DNA of 64,000 nt from Streptomyces sp. XY006 (GTDB lineage: Bacteria > Actinomycetota > Actinomycetes > Streptomycetales > Streptomycetaceae). The notes below the pieces were generated by a model. The model did not search any database. It had not been told where the DNA came from and was given only the letters and a program-made list of their open reading frames with translations. The number at the start of each line of letters is the position of its first letter. Positions within the stretch are counted from its first letter, which is position 1. A program made the position numbers and the translations under genes. The stretch lies in contig NZ_NOKT01000034.1 of NCBI RefSeq assembly GCF_002237655.1, forward strand, positions 1-64,000. The letters are read 5' to 3'. Shown here piece by piece: positions 8,133-17,677 of this stretch.

Positions 8133-9098
8133 TCAGGGGTTGGTCAGCACGATCTTCCCGAACTGCTCACCGGACGCGAGCCGTTCGAAGCCCTCCCGCG
8201 CCCGGTCCATGGGCAGCTCGTCGTCGATGACGGGCCGCACGCCGGTGGCCGCGCAGAACGCCAGCAGATCCTCCAGTTCGTCCTTGGTCCCCATCGTGGA
8301 GCCGACGACCTTGAGCTCCAGGAAGAAGATGCGGGTCAGCTCGGCGTGGGAGGGACGGTCGCCGCTGGTGGCACCGGAGATGACCAGCGTGCCGCCGGGC
8401 TTCAGCGACTTCACGGAGTGCGACCAGGTCGCGGCCCCGACGGTCTCGATCACGGCGTCGACCCGCTGCGGCAGGCGCGCCCCGGCCTCCAGCGCCTCGA
8501 CGGCCCCCAGCTCCACGGCCCGCTTGCGCTTGGCCTCGTCCCGGCTGGTGGCGAAGACCCGCAGCCCGGCCGCCTTGCCCAGCACGATGGCGGCCGTGGC
8601 GACACCGCCTCCGGCGCCCTGCACCAGCACGGAGTCGCCGGGCCGGACACCCGCGTTCGTGAACAGCATCCGGTACGCGGTCAGCCACGCCGTCGGCAGA
8701 CAGGCGGCCTCGGCGAAGGAGAGCTCCTTCGGCTTGGGCAGGATGTTCCAGGTCGGCACGGACACCTGCTCGGCGAAGGTGCCCTGGTAGCGCTCGGTGA
8801 GGATGGAACGGGGTTCCTTCGGGCCGACCCCGTGCCCGCTCTGTCCGATGACGGAGTGCAGGACGACCTCGTTGCCGTCCTCGTCGACACCGGCGGCGTC
8901 GCAGCCGAGGATCATCGGCAGCTTGTCCTCCGCGAGGCCGACGCCGCGCAGGGACCAGAGGTCGTGGTGGTTGAGGGAGGCGGCCTTGACCGTGACGGTG
9001 CTCCAGCCGGGACGGGCCTCGGGAGCCGGGCGCTCCCCCAACTCCAGGCCGGACAGCGGCTGGTCGCGGTCGATTCGGGCGGCGTAGACAGCGAACAT
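8133..9098 (-). CDS. Zinc-type alcohol dehydrogenase / quinone oxidoreductase-like protein (MDR family)
   Basis: A 321-residue medium-chain dehydrogenase/reductase starting MFAVYAARIDRDQPL. The upstream in-frame extension is low-quality and rejected. The GroES-like N-domain contains NHHDLWSLRG; the Rossmann domain has VLVQGAGGGVATAAI (residues ~145-160). The structural-zinc cysteines of classical alcohol dehydrogenases are absent, which points to the quinone oxidoreductase-like branch using NAD(P)H. The substrate is unknown. It sits alone between terminators, downstream of the malic enzyme on the same strand. Confidence 0.87.
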   Translation of the reverse strand: MFAVYAARIDRDQPLSGLELGERPAPEARPGWSTVTVKAASLNHHDLWSLRGVGLAEDKLPMILGCDAAGVDEDGNEVVLHSVIGQSGHGVGPKEPRSILTERYQGTFAEQVSVPTWNILPKPKELSFAEAACLPTAWLTAYRMLFTNAGVRPGDSVLVQGAGGGVATAAIVLGKAAGLRVFATSRDEAKRKRAVELGAVEALEAGARLPQRVDAVIETVGAATWSHSVKSLKPGGTLVISGATSGDRPSHAELTRIFFLELKVVGSTMGTKDELEDLLAFCAATGVRPVIDDELPMDRAREGFERLASGEQFGKIVLTNP

Positions 9099-9272
9099 GA
9101 CCTTGACGATAGGTTCCCCACCGGGGCGACGGAACCGTCTGCCCCTGTGAGACACACCCTCTTGCCAGGACAGGACGCCGCTGCTGAGGCCGGGGGCGGG
9201 CCCGCAACCCGGCGGAACGGGGTGCCGCCGCGCCCGCACATCACCCGGACAGCCGATCCCCCGGTAAAGAAA

Positions 9273-9298
9273 TGACCCCGCCCGGCCGGGCGGGGTCA
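9273..9298 (-). terminator. Perfect 26-base palindrome, terminator of the malic enzyme gene
   Basis: TGACCCCGCCCGG joined directly to its reverse complement, 22 bases after the malic enzyme stop. On the minus strand it is followed by TTTCTTTACC, giving a classical intrinsic-terminator look. Confidence 0.75.
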
Positions 9299-9320
9299 CC
9301 TCATCACTCGGTCGGCCGCA

Positions 9321-10553
9321 TCAGCGGCGAGCCACGCCCTCGGCACGTGCCGCCGCGGCGACCGCCGCGGTCACCGCCGGCGCCACGCGCTCGTCGAACG
9401 GCGACGGGATGACGTAGTCGGCGGAGAGGTCGTCCCCGACCACGGCCGCCAGCGCCTCGGCGGCGGCGAGCTTCATCCCCTCGGTGATCCGGGAGGCCCG
9501 CACCTGCAGCGCCCCGGCGAAGATCCCGGGGAAGGCCAGCACGTTGTTGATCTGGTTCGGGAAGTCCGACCGGCCGGTGGCAACCACGGCCGCGTACTTG
9601 TGCGCGACCTCGGGGTGCACCTCCGGGTTCGGGTTCGCCATGGCGAAGACGAACGCCCCCTCGGCCATGGACGCGACCGCGGACTCCGGCACCGTCCCGC
9701 CGGACACCCCGATGAACACGTCGGCCCCGGCCAGCGCCGTCTCCAGCGATCCCGTGATCCCGGCCTTGTTCGTGAACCCGGCCAGGTCCCGCTTCACCGG
9801 CGTGAGGTCGTCCCGGTCCGCCGACACGACACCCTTGCGGTCGGCCACGGCGACATCGCCGATCCCGGCCTCGACCAGCATCTTCGCGATGGCGACACCC
9901 GCCGCGCCCGCGCCGGAGATGACGGCCCGCAGGTCACCGACGGCCCGACCGCTCAGCCGCGCGGCGTTGCGCAGGGCGGCCAGCGTCACGACCGCCGTAC
10001 CGTGCTGGTCGTCGTGGAAGACCGGGATGTCCAGCCGCTCCTGCAGCTTCCGCTCGATCTCGAAGCACCGGGGCGCCGAGATGTCCTCCAGGTTGACCCC
10101 GCCGAACGACGGCGCGAGCCGCACCACCGTCTCGACGATCTCGTCGACGTCCGTGCAGTTCAGCGCGATCGGAACCGCGTCCACACCGCCGAACTGCTTG
10201 AACAGGATGGCCTTGCCCTCCATCACCGGGAGGGAGGCCTCGGGCCCGATGTCACCGAGCCCCAGCACGGCCGTACCGTCCGTCACGACGGCGACGACCG
10301 AAGACTTCCACGTGTAGTCGTGCACCAGCTCCGGCTGCTCCGCGATCGCGCTGCACACCTTCGCGACGCCGGGCGTGTACGCCAGGGACAGGTCGTCCTT
10401 GTCGCGGACCGGCACCGTGGCCTGCACAGCCATCTTGCCGCCGCGGTGCAGCGCGAACGCCGGATCGAAGGAGTCGAGGGGCTCCGCACTGCCCTCGTTG
10501 CCCGTATCGCCGGTCTTGCTCTCGCTGCGAGGATTGACGATCTCCGCTGCCAC
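9321..10553 (-). CDS. NAD(P)-dependent malic enzyme
   Basis: A 410-residue short-form malic enzyme: oxidative decarboxylation of malate to pyruvate, feeding NAD(P)H and acetyl-CoA supply. Motifs: LAYTPGVAKVCSAIAE, LGLGDIGPEASLPVMEGK (substrate/metal region) and ISGAGAAGVAIAKML (dinucleotide site). The start is GTG at 10553, with an AAGGGG ribosome site 11 bases upstream. The N-terminal ~30 residues (ESKTGDTGNEGSAEP) are low-complexity. Length is normal for the bacterial ~400-aa class. Cofactor preference cannot be read safely from the sequence. Monocistronic, with its own terminator. Confidence 0.93.
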   Translation of the reverse strand: MAAEIVNPRSESKTGDTGNEGSAEPLDSFDPAFALHRGGKMAVQATVPVRDKDDLSLAYTPGVAKVCSAIAEQPELVHDYTWKSSVVAVVTDGTAVLGLGDIGPEASLPVMEGKAILFKQFGGVDAVPIALNCTDVDEIVETVVRLAPSFGGVNLEDISAPRCFEIERKLQERLDIPVFHDDQHGTAVVTLAALRNAARLSGRAVGDLRAVISGAGAAGVAIAKMLVEAGIGDVAVADRKGVVSADRDDLTPVKRDLAGFTNKAGITGSLETALAGADVFIGVSGGTVPESAVASMAEGAFVFAMANPNPEVHPEVAHKYAAVVATGRSDFPNQINNVLAFPGIFAGALQVRASRITEGMKLAAAEALAAVVGDDLSADYVIPSPFDERVAPAVTAAVAAAARAEGVARR

Positions 10554-11177
10554 TTCGTTTTACCCCTTAAATCTTCATTGGTTTGAGGGTGGCCACTCCT
10601 GGTGAGGGGTGGGCGGGACCGCGTACGGCCGTGGTCGTGCTGTGTACGTGATACGTACGGGCGCGTACGCGTCGGGCGCGCCGCACACGCGCCCTGAGCC
10701 CCGGATGAGGGGTGTAAAGACCCTTCTTACCGGACGGAAGGCACCGAGGACGAGTCCATAACGCCAAGGTCACATACCGGCGCCCTGACTCTTCGTCCAA
10801 AATCGGGGCAAGGCCTGGACAAACGATCGAGAACCACTCAAGCGGCGGCGAAGCCCGCGGCCCCCGTGCCGAAATCCCGGGATATGCCGAAGATCTTCCG
10901 GCCGGAAGGAAGCATTCCCACAGAAGGTCCGGCCGTGATGTACCGGAGTGGTGCGGTTCGGGGGTCGCCCGTTATCCGATTTTGACATGGCTGGCCCCCA
11001 GAATGGCGCAGTCCGAATGGCAAGATGCCGTAATCACACGAGGTCGCGACACTCGAAGACGTGTGTTCTCGTCGACCCACGGCGCTGCCGGCCCGTCGGC
11101 AGGCCACGGCACTGCCGAACCCATCGGCAGCGCTCCGCCCCATCGGCAACTCCACCCATCCGCCGGAGGAACCCACC
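10554..11177. other. Long divergent intergenic region with GTACGT dyad
   Basis: About 620 bases between the malic enzyme and the ABC operon. Several open frames here have no domain resemblance. It holds a perfect inverted repeat GTACGT-GAT-ACGTAC (10644-10658) ~90 bases upstream of the malic enzyme GTG, and several further CGTACG words. A TTGACA (10982-10987) faces the ABC operon, but no -10 is well placed behind it. Confidence 0.55.
10644..10658. promoter_or_regulatory. Perfect inverted repeat GTACGT-N3-ACGTAC
   Basis: A 6-bp perfect half-site dyad ~90 bases upstream of the malic enzyme start, flanked by more CGTACG motifs. Could be an operator for a carbon-metabolism regulator; no known consensus is confidently matched. 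Confidence 0.4.
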
Positions 11178-12134
11178 ATGACCGCAAGCTCCACCCGTCG
11201 TACGACCGCCGCCCGCTCCCGGCTAGCAGCGGTCGGTGCGATCGCGGTCGCAGGCGCGCTGATGCTCACCGGATGCGGTGACCAGACCAAGGACAACGGC
11301 TCGGACAGCGAGACCGCGTCGGCCGCGGCCCCGCTCGCCGACAAGCTTCCCAAGTCGATCCGCGACAAGGGCGTCATCAAGGTCGGTTCGGACATCGCCT
11401 ACGCCCCGGTCGAGTTCAAGGACAGCTCGGGCAAGGTGGTCGGCATCGACCCCGACCTCGCCGCCGCCATGGGCAAGCAGCTCGGGGTCGACTTCCAGTT
11501 CGAGAACGGCACCTTCGACACGCTGATCACCGGTCTGCGCTCCAAGCGGTACGACATCGCCATGTCCGCGATGACCGACACCAAGGACCGTCAGGAGGGC
11601 ATCGACTCCGACACCGGCAAGAAGGTCGGCGAGGGCGTCGACTTCGTCGACTACTTCACCGCCGGTGTGTCGATCTACACCAAGAAGGGCGACGACCAGG
11701 GCATCAAGACCTGGTCGGACCTGTGCGGCAAGAAGATCGTGCTGCAGCGCGGCACGGTCTCCGAGGACCTCGCCAAGGCCGAGTCGAAGAAGTGCCCGTC
11801 CGGCAAGAAGATCGCCATCGAGCCCTTCGACAACGACCAGCAGGCCCAGACCCGCCTGCGCGCGGGCGGCGCCGACGCCGGCTCGTCCGACTTCCCGGTC
11901 GCCGCGTACGCCGTGAAGACCTCCGGCGGCGGCAAGGACTTCCAGCTGGTCGGCGAGCAGGTCGAGGCCGCTCCGTACGGCATCGCCGTCGCCAAGAACC
12001 AGACGGAGCTGCGGGACGCCCTCAAGGCCGCTCTCGACGCCATCATCGAGAACGGCGAGTACGAGAAGATCATGAAGAAGTGGGGCGTCACGGACGGCTC
12101 CATCGACGAGGCCACGATCAACGGCGGCAAGTGA
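11178..12134 (+). CDS. Glutamate-type ABC transporter substrate-binding lipoprotein
   Basis: A 318-residue solute-binding protein of the polar amino acid family (SBP_bac_3). GGAGGA lies 8 bases before the ATG. The lipoprotein signal contains a hydrophobic core and lipobox LTGC (Cys33). The mature domain begins after a Ser/Ala/Asp linker with IRDKGVIKVGSDIAYAPVEF, a family hallmark. First gene of a three-gene importer operon (binding protein, permease, ATPase). The preferred ligand, glutamate or another polar amino acid, is inferred from family only. Confidence 0.92.
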   Translation: MTASSTRRTTAARSRLAAVGAIAVAGALMLTGCGDQTKDNGSDSETASAAAPLADKLPKSIRDKGVIKVGSDIAYAPVEFKDSSGKVVGIDPDLAAAMGKQLGVDFQFENGTFDTLITGLRSKRYDIAMSAMTDTKDRQEGIDSDTGKKVGEGVDFVDYFTAGVSIYTKKGDDQGIKTWSDLCGKKIVLQRGTVSEDLAKAESKKCPSGKKIAIEPFDNDQQAQTRLRAGGADAGSSDFPVAAYAVKTSGGGKDFQLVGEQVEAAPYGIAVAKNQTELRDALKAALDAIIENGEYEKIMKKWGVTDGSIDEATINGGK

Positions 12135-12166
12135 CCGCGACGCAGCGGCACTGAAAGGCAACACCC

Positions 12167-13108
12167 GTGACTGTTGACATCGACAAGACGGCGGGCGACA
12201 CGCCCCCGGCCGGGCCGGAGGCCATCAAGGCCATCCCGGTCCGGCACTACGGGCGGTACATCTCGGCCGTCGTCGCGCTCGCCCTGCTGGGCGGCGTCGT
12301 CTACGCGTTCGCCCAGGGCAAGATCAACTGGGACGCCATCCCCGACTACTTCTTCGACGACCGCATCCTGGACGGCGTGGGCAAGACGCTCCTGCTGACC
12401 GTGCTGTCCATGGCGATCGGCATCATCGGCGGCGTCCTGCTCGCCGTGATGCGCCTGTCGAAGAACCCGGTGACCTCGTCGATCGCGTGGTTCTACATCT
12501 GGTTCTTCCGCGGCACCCCGGTCCTGGTCCAGCTGATCGTCTGGTTCAACCTGGGCCTGGTCTTCGAGTACATCAACCTCGGGCCGTTCTACAAGGACGA
12601 GTGGTCGGACTTCATGACCCCGTTCCTGACGGCGCTGCTCGGCCTCGGCCTGAACGAGGCCGCGTACATGGCGGAGATCTGCCGTGCCGGTCTGCTCTCG
12701 GTCGACGAGGGCCAGACCGAGGCGTCGCACGCCCTGGGCATGAGCCACTCCAAGACGCTGCGCCGGATCGTGATCCCGCAGGCGATGCGCGTGATCGTGC
12801 CGCCGACGGGCAACGAGGTCATCAACATGCTGAAGACGACCTCGCTGGTCTCGGTCGTCCAGTACCCCGAACTGCTCCGCGCCGCACAGGACATCGGCCA
12901 GACCTCCGGCGCCCCCGCCGAGATGCTGTTCCTGGCGGCGGCCTGGTACCTGCTGCTGACCTCGGTCTTCAGCATCGGCCAGTACTACCTGGAGCGGTAC
13001 TACGCGCGTGGTTCGAGCCGGTCGCTCCCGGCCACGCCGTTCCAGAAGATCAAGGCCAACGTGCTGTCCCTGTCCAACCGCTCGTCGACGACGGGAGGCA
13101 CCGCATGA
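12167..13108 (+). CDS. Polar amino acid ABC transporter permease
   Basis: A 313-residue integral membrane protein, GTG start, 32 bases after the binding-protein stop. It has about five or six membrane helices. The EAA loop region EASHALGMSHSKTLRRIVIP contacts the ATPase. The PAAT-family motif YIWFFRGTPVLVQLIVW is clear. A cytosolic N-terminal tail of ~35 residues precedes the first helix. A single permease gene implies a homodimeric channel. The stop overlaps the ATPase start (ATGA). Confidence 0.93.
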   Translation: MTVDIDKTAGDTPPAGPEAIKAIPVRHYGRYISAVVALALLGGVVYAFAQGKINWDAIPDYFFDDRILDGVGKTLLLTVLSMAIGIIGGVLLAVMRLSKNPVTSSIAWFYIWFFRGTPVLVQLIVWFNLGLVFEYINLGPFYKDEWSDFMTPFLTALLGLGLNEAAYMAEICRAGLLSVDEGQTEASHALGMSHSKTLRRIVIPQAMRVIVPPTGNEVINMLKTTSLVSVVQYPELLRAAQDIGQTSGAPAEMLFLAAAWYLLLTSVFSIGQYYLERYYARGSSRSLPATPFQKIKANVLSLSNRSSTTGGTA

Positions 13109-13866
13109 CCGCCATGGTGAAGGCCGAAGGCGTCCACAAGTCCTTCGGTCCGGTCGAGGTGCTCAAGGGCATCGACCTGGAGGTGAAGTCCGGCGAGGTG
13201 TTCTGCCTCATCGGCCCCTCCGGCTCCGGCAAGTCGACGTTCCTGAGGTGCATCAACCACCTGGAGAAGATCAACGCCGGCCGCCTGTACGTCGACGGCG
13301 AGCTGGTCGGCTACAAGCAGAAGGGCGACAAGCTCTACGAGCTGAAGGACAGCGAGGTCGCGCGCAAGCGCCGGGACATCGGCATGGTCTTCCAGCGCTT
13401 CAACCTGTTCCCGCACATGACGGCCGTCGAGAACGTCATGGAGGCACCGGTCCAGGTCAAGGGCGTGAACAAGGGCCAGGCCCGGCAGCGCGCCCTGGAG
13501 CTGCTGGACCGGGTGGGCCTGGCCGACAAGGCGGGCAACTACCCCTCGCAGCTCTCCGGCGGCCAGCAGCAGCGCGTGGCCATCGCGCGGGCTCTCGCCA
13601 TGGACCCGAAGCTGATGCTGTTCGACGAGCCGACCTCGGCGCTCGACCCGGAGCTGGTCGGTGACGTCCTGGACGTCATGCGCGACCTGGCCGAGTCGGG
13701 TATGACGATGGTCGTCGTCACCCACGAGATGGGCTTCGCCCGCGAGGTGGGCGACAGCCTGGTCTTCATGGACGGCGGCGTGGTGGTCGAATCCGGCCAC
13801 CCGCGCGAGGTGCTGACCAACCCGCAGCACGAGCGGACGAAGTCGTTCCTGTCCAAGGTGCTCTGA
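13105..13866 (+). CDS. Polar amino acid ABC transporter ATP-binding protein
   Basis: A 253-residue ATPase starting MTAMVKAEGVHKSFG within the ATGA overlap. Walker A GPSGSGKST (~residues 38-46), signature LSGGQQQRVA, Walker B LMLFDEPTSALDPE and switch histidine VTHEM are all intact. GlnQ/GluA type. It powers the importer encoded by the two genes upstream and is followed by a strong terminator. Confidence 0.95.
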   Translation: MTAMVKAEGVHKSFGPVEVLKGIDLEVKSGEVFCLIGPSGSGKSTFLRCINHLEKINAGRLYVDGELVGYKQKGDKLYELKDSEVARKRRDIGMVFQRFNLFPHMTAVENVMEAPVQVKGVNKGQARQRALELLDRVGLADKAGNYPSQLSGGQQQRVAIARALAMDPKLMLFDEPTSALDPELVGDVLDVMRDLAESGMTMVVVTHEMGFAREVGDSLVFMDGGVVVESGHPREVLTNPQHERTKSFLSKVL

Positions 13867-13881
13867 CGGTACGCACGGCGA

Positions 13882-13912
13882 GGGGGCGGTACGGGATCTC
13901 CGTACCGCCCCC
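13882..13912 (+). terminator. Intrinsic terminator of the ABC operon
   Basis: A perfect 13-bp GC-rich stem (13882-13894 with 13900-13912) with a 5-base loop, 15 bases after the ATPase stop. It also faces the end of the convergent methyltransferase gene. Confidence 0.85.
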
Positions 13913-13931
13913 TTCGCGTTGCCCAGCGCGG

Positions 13932-14702
13932 CTACTTCATGGCGAGCAGCAGGGTGTCCGAGGGCGAGCACCACACGGGCCTGGCCTCGCCGAACCCCTT
14001 CTCGCGCAGCACCCGCGTGTGCCACTGCACCGACGGCGTGTCACCGTCGGCGTGGTCGCCGTAGATCTCGTGGCGCCGGGCCGTCGGACCGGCCAGGAGC
14101 GGGTCCCGGGCGGCGAGCTGCCACCACTCGGTCCAGCCGAGGACGCCGGACTCCCTGGCCTGTTCCATACGGGCGTGGCGCTGCGCGCGCTCGGCCGCGT
14201 TGATCCGGGGCGTCGTCTCGTCGATCATGTGGTCCGCGTTCATGAAGACCCCGCCGTCGCGGACGAGTCCGGCGAGGCGGCCGTAGAGCTCCGCGAGAGG
14301 TTCCCGGTGCAGCCAGTGCAGGGCCGTCGCGGTCAGGACGGCGTCGTACGTGTCGTGCGGCAGCCGCGCCGGCCAGTCGGGGTCCTTGAGGTCGGCGGTG
14401 ACCAGGGTGACCCGGTCGTCACCGGCGAAGGTGCCCTCGGCGATGGCGAGGAGCGCCGGGTCGAGGTCGACGCCGGTGCTGGTGGCGTCCGGGAACCGGG
14501 CGAGCAGCCGGGCGGTGATGCTGCCCGTGCCGCAGGCGAGGTCGAGGACGCGCGGGGCGGTGCCCACGACGGCCTCCACCATGTCGAGCATGATCCGGAA
14601 CCGCTCCTCGCGGTCGGGCATGTACCACTCCTGCTGCCGGTCCCAGCTCTCCTGCCAGGCCTGCCAGTCGGTGGCGGCGGTGCGGGTGTCCGCGTCCGTC
14701 AT
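13932..14702 (-). CDS. Class I SAM-dependent methyltransferase
   Basis: A 256-residue protein. Motif I is VLDLACGTGSITARLL (~residues 55-70), the acidic end of strand 2 is TGVDLDP, and the post-II region reads DAVLTATALHWLHREPLAEL. It resembles trans-aconitate/ubiquinone-type methyltransferases that act on small molecules, but the substrate cannot be named. Divergent from the CGNR gene; the 89-base gap must hold both promoters. Confidence 0.85.
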   Translation of the reverse strand: MTDADTRTAATDWQAWQESWDRQQEWYMPDREERFRIMLDMVEAVVGTAPRVLDLACGTGSITARLLARFPDATSTGVDLDPALLAIAEGTFAGDDRVTLVTADLKDPDWPARLPHDTYDAVLTATALHWLHREPLAELYGRLAGLVRDGGVFMNADHMIDETTPRINAAERAQRHARMEQARESGVLGWTEWWQLAARDPLLAGPTARRHEIYGDHADGDTPSVQWHTRVLREKGFGEARPVWCSPSDTLLLAMK

Positions 14703-14791
14703 CGAGCCCCTCCCTCGTAATACCCTGGATGCACCATCAGCTCTTACCAGTGCGCGCTCACGACCCTAAAGCCCCTCCGTAAGGACTACAA

Positions 14792-15451
14792 GTGGAACTG
14801 GCCTATTACTCGGACTACGCCGTGCGCCTCGTCAACACCGAGGAGCCGGCCCGGGGCAAGGACACCCTGACGTCGGTCGAGGCCGTCCGTGATCTGTTCG
14901 GCGGCCAGCAGTCGGCGGCGCGTCGCGCCACGGACGCGGACGTGACCCGCTTCCGCTCGGTCCGGGCCCGGCTGCGCGCGGTCTTCGAGGCGGCCGACGG
15001 CGGTGACGAGCAGCTCGCCGTCGACCTGCTGAACTCGCTGCTGCTGGAGTTCCCGGTGAGCCCGCAGATCTCCGGGCACGACTTCCGCGACGACGACGGC
15101 CGCCCGCTGTGGCACATGCACCTGGCGGACCACCCGTCCAACGCCACCGCCGGCTACGCGGCGATCGCCGCGATGGGCCTGGCCTTCCATCTGACCGAGT
15201 ACGGCGTGGACCGCCTCGGCCTGTGCGAGGCCGCGCCCTGCCGCAACGCCTATCTGGACACCTCGACCAACCGCTCCCGGCGCTACTGCTCCGACCGCTG
15301 CGCGACCCGCGCCAACGTCGCCGCCTACCGGGCCCGCAAGCGCCTGGAGGCGGCCCGGCCCGACCTGCCCGAGAAGACGGGCCTGGCGGCCGACAGCGCC
15401 CAGCCGAGCAGCGCCCACGGCGAGCGCCGGCCCGGCCTGAGCGGCCGGTAG
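14792..15451 (+). CDS. CGNR zinc-finger / ABATE-domain protein
   Basis: A 219-residue protein, GTG start (MELAYYSDYAVRLVNTEEP) with AAGGA upstream. The N-terminal ~150 residues resemble the ABATE (putative stress-induced regulator) domain. A C-terminal treble-clef-like finger follows: C-x4-C ... YCSDRCATRANVAAYRARKR, where ATRAN stands in for the canonical GNR. A DNA-binding role is inferred. The last 127 bases overlap the 3' end of the convergent sodX coding sequence, so its C-terminal tail after the finger is encoded antisense to sodX. Confidence 0.82.
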   Translation: MELAYYSDYAVRLVNTEEPARGKDTLTSVEAVRDLFGGQQSAARRATDADVTRFRSVRARLRAVFEAADGGDEQLAVDLLNSLLLEFPVSPQISGHDFRDDDGRPLWHMHLADHPSNATAGYAAIAAMGLAFHLTEYGVDRLGLCEAAPCRNAYLDTSTNRSRRYCSDRCATRANVAAYRARKRLEAARPDLPEKTGLAADSAQPSSAHGERRPGLSGR

Positions 15452-15768
15452 CGGAACCGGACCCGGCCGAGCACCAGCTCGTCGGGCACGACGCCGTAGT
15501 CGGTGCTGTCGCCGCCGGCGTAGGCGTTGTCGCCGAGCACCCACCAGCCCTGCTCGCGCCGCTGGGCGGCCCGCTTCACCACGAGCAGGTCCTGCTGGAG
15601 GGGATGCCGCAGCACGACGATGTCACCGGTCCTGATCCGGGCGCCGTAGTGCACCAGGAGCCGGTCTCCGTGGTACAGCGTGGGCACCATGGACGGCCCG
15701 GTCACCTCGGCCACCCCGAACGGCGCGGCCGGCCTCCCCCGCTCGGACTCCTGCGACAGCTCCGGCAT
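15325..15768 (-). CDS. sodX: Nickel-type superoxide dismutase maturation protease (S26 signal-peptidase family)
   Basis: A 147-residue protease. The catalytic Ser is in VTGPSMVPTLYHGD and the Lys in LLVVKRAAQRRE, followed by WWVLGDNAYAGGDSTDYG, the standard S26 pattern but without a membrane anchor. It is adjacent and divergent to sodN, whose propeptide it is expected to cut to expose the Ni-binding His1. GTG at 15771 or ATG at 15768 could start; GGAGG lies just upstream of both. Its C-terminal 42 codons run antisense to the CGNR gene. Confidence 0.9.
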   Translation of the reverse strand: MPELSQESERGRPAAPFGVAEVTGPSMVPTLYHGDRLLVHYGARIRTGDIVVLRHPLQQDLLVVKRAAQRREQGWWVLGDNAYAGGDSTDYGVVPDELVLGRVRFRYRPLRPGRRSPWALLGWALSAARPVFSGRSGRAASRRLRAR

Positions 15769-15914
15769 CACCCGGCACCTCCCCGGTTCTTTCCTCCACC
15801 AGTCTCAGTCTCACCCCGGACTTTTGTCCTAAGCCCAAGGGGGCACTCGCGAAAACCCCTCCCCCACGGAGTAATGTCCCCTGTGAGAAGACGATCACGA
15901 GGAAGGAATGCTCC

Positions 15915-16310
15915 ATGCTTTCCCGCCTGTTTGCACCCAAGGTCAAGGTCAGCGCGCACTGCGACCTTCCCTGCGGTGTCTACGACCCCGCCCAGGCCCG
16001 CATCGAGGCGGAGTCGGTCAAGGCCGTCCAGGAGAAGATGGCCGGAAACGACGACCCGCACTTCCAGGCCCGCGCCACCGTCATCAAGGAGCAGCGTGCC
16101 GAGCTCGCGAAGCACCACGTCTCGGTGCTCTGGAGCGACTACTTCAAGCCCCCGCACTTCGAGAAGTACCCGGAGCTGCACCAGCTGGTCAACGACACCC
16201 TGAAGGCCCTCTCGGCCGCCAAGGCGTCGACCGACCCGGCCACCGGCCAGAAGGCGCTGGACTACATCGCCCAGATCGACAAGATCTTCTGGGAGACCAA
16301 GAAGGCTTGA
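15915..16310 (+). CDS. sodN: Nickel superoxide dismutase
   Basis: A 131-residue Ni-SOD precursor. Cleavage after a 14-residue propeptide (MLSRLFAPKVKVSA) would yield the nickel-hook N-terminus HCDLPCGVYDPAQARIEAE, with ligands His1, Cys2 and Cys6 all present. The mature 117-residue four-helix protein forms a hexamer. It converts superoxide to O2 and H2O2 in the cytoplasm. GAAGGA precedes the ATG. In S. coelicolor sodN and the Fe-SOD gene sodF are reciprocally controlled by nickel, through Nur and through an sRNA derived from the sodN 3' UTR. Confidence 0.97.
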   Translation: MLSRLFAPKVKVSAHCDLPCGVYDPAQARIEAESVKAVQEKMAGNDDPHFQARATVIKEQRAELAKHHVSVLWSDYFKPPHFEKYPELHQLVNDTLKALSAAKASTDPATGQKALDYIAQIDKIFWETKKA

Positions 16311-16360
16311 TCGCCACGTATGCCGAAGGGGCCCGGCCGCCGATCCGGCCGGGCCCCTTC
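16311..16360 (+). ncRNA. sodN 3' UTR: probable s-SodF sRNA region and terminator
   Basis: A perfect 15-bp stem (16325-16339 with 16346-16360, 6-base loop) directly follows sodN. In S. coelicolor the 3' UTR of sodN is processed to an ~90-nt sRNA that pairs with sodF mRNA and promotes its decay. The short single-stranded stretch around 16311-16324 is the candidate pairing region here. The sodF partner is not in this window, so pairing was not verified. Confidence 0.65.
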
Positions 16361-16418
16361 GTCGTACGTGCCCGGTACGGCCCGCGCCCGCCGAGGTGCG
16401 GGTCCGGCCGCCGGTCGT

Positions 16419-17573
<1,155 letters not shown>

Positions 17574-17677
17574 TGCAGCATGCAAACAAGTCCGGGCCGA
17601 GGGCGGGCAACGGCGGGGCGCAGGCTGCTCAAGGTTCACGCAGGTGGCCGTGGCGTGCGCCCTCTACGATCACCGCC

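Noticed and set aside
9099..9299. 67-codon N-terminal extension of the MDR dehydrogenase
   Set aside because: Runs through the malic enzyme terminator palindrome and has no homology; the family start is at 9098.
10838..11395. 185-codon minus-strand ORF in the malic enzyme/ABC intergenic region
   Set aside because: Overlaps the start of the binding-protein gene and shows no coding character beyond lack of stops in GC-rich DNA.
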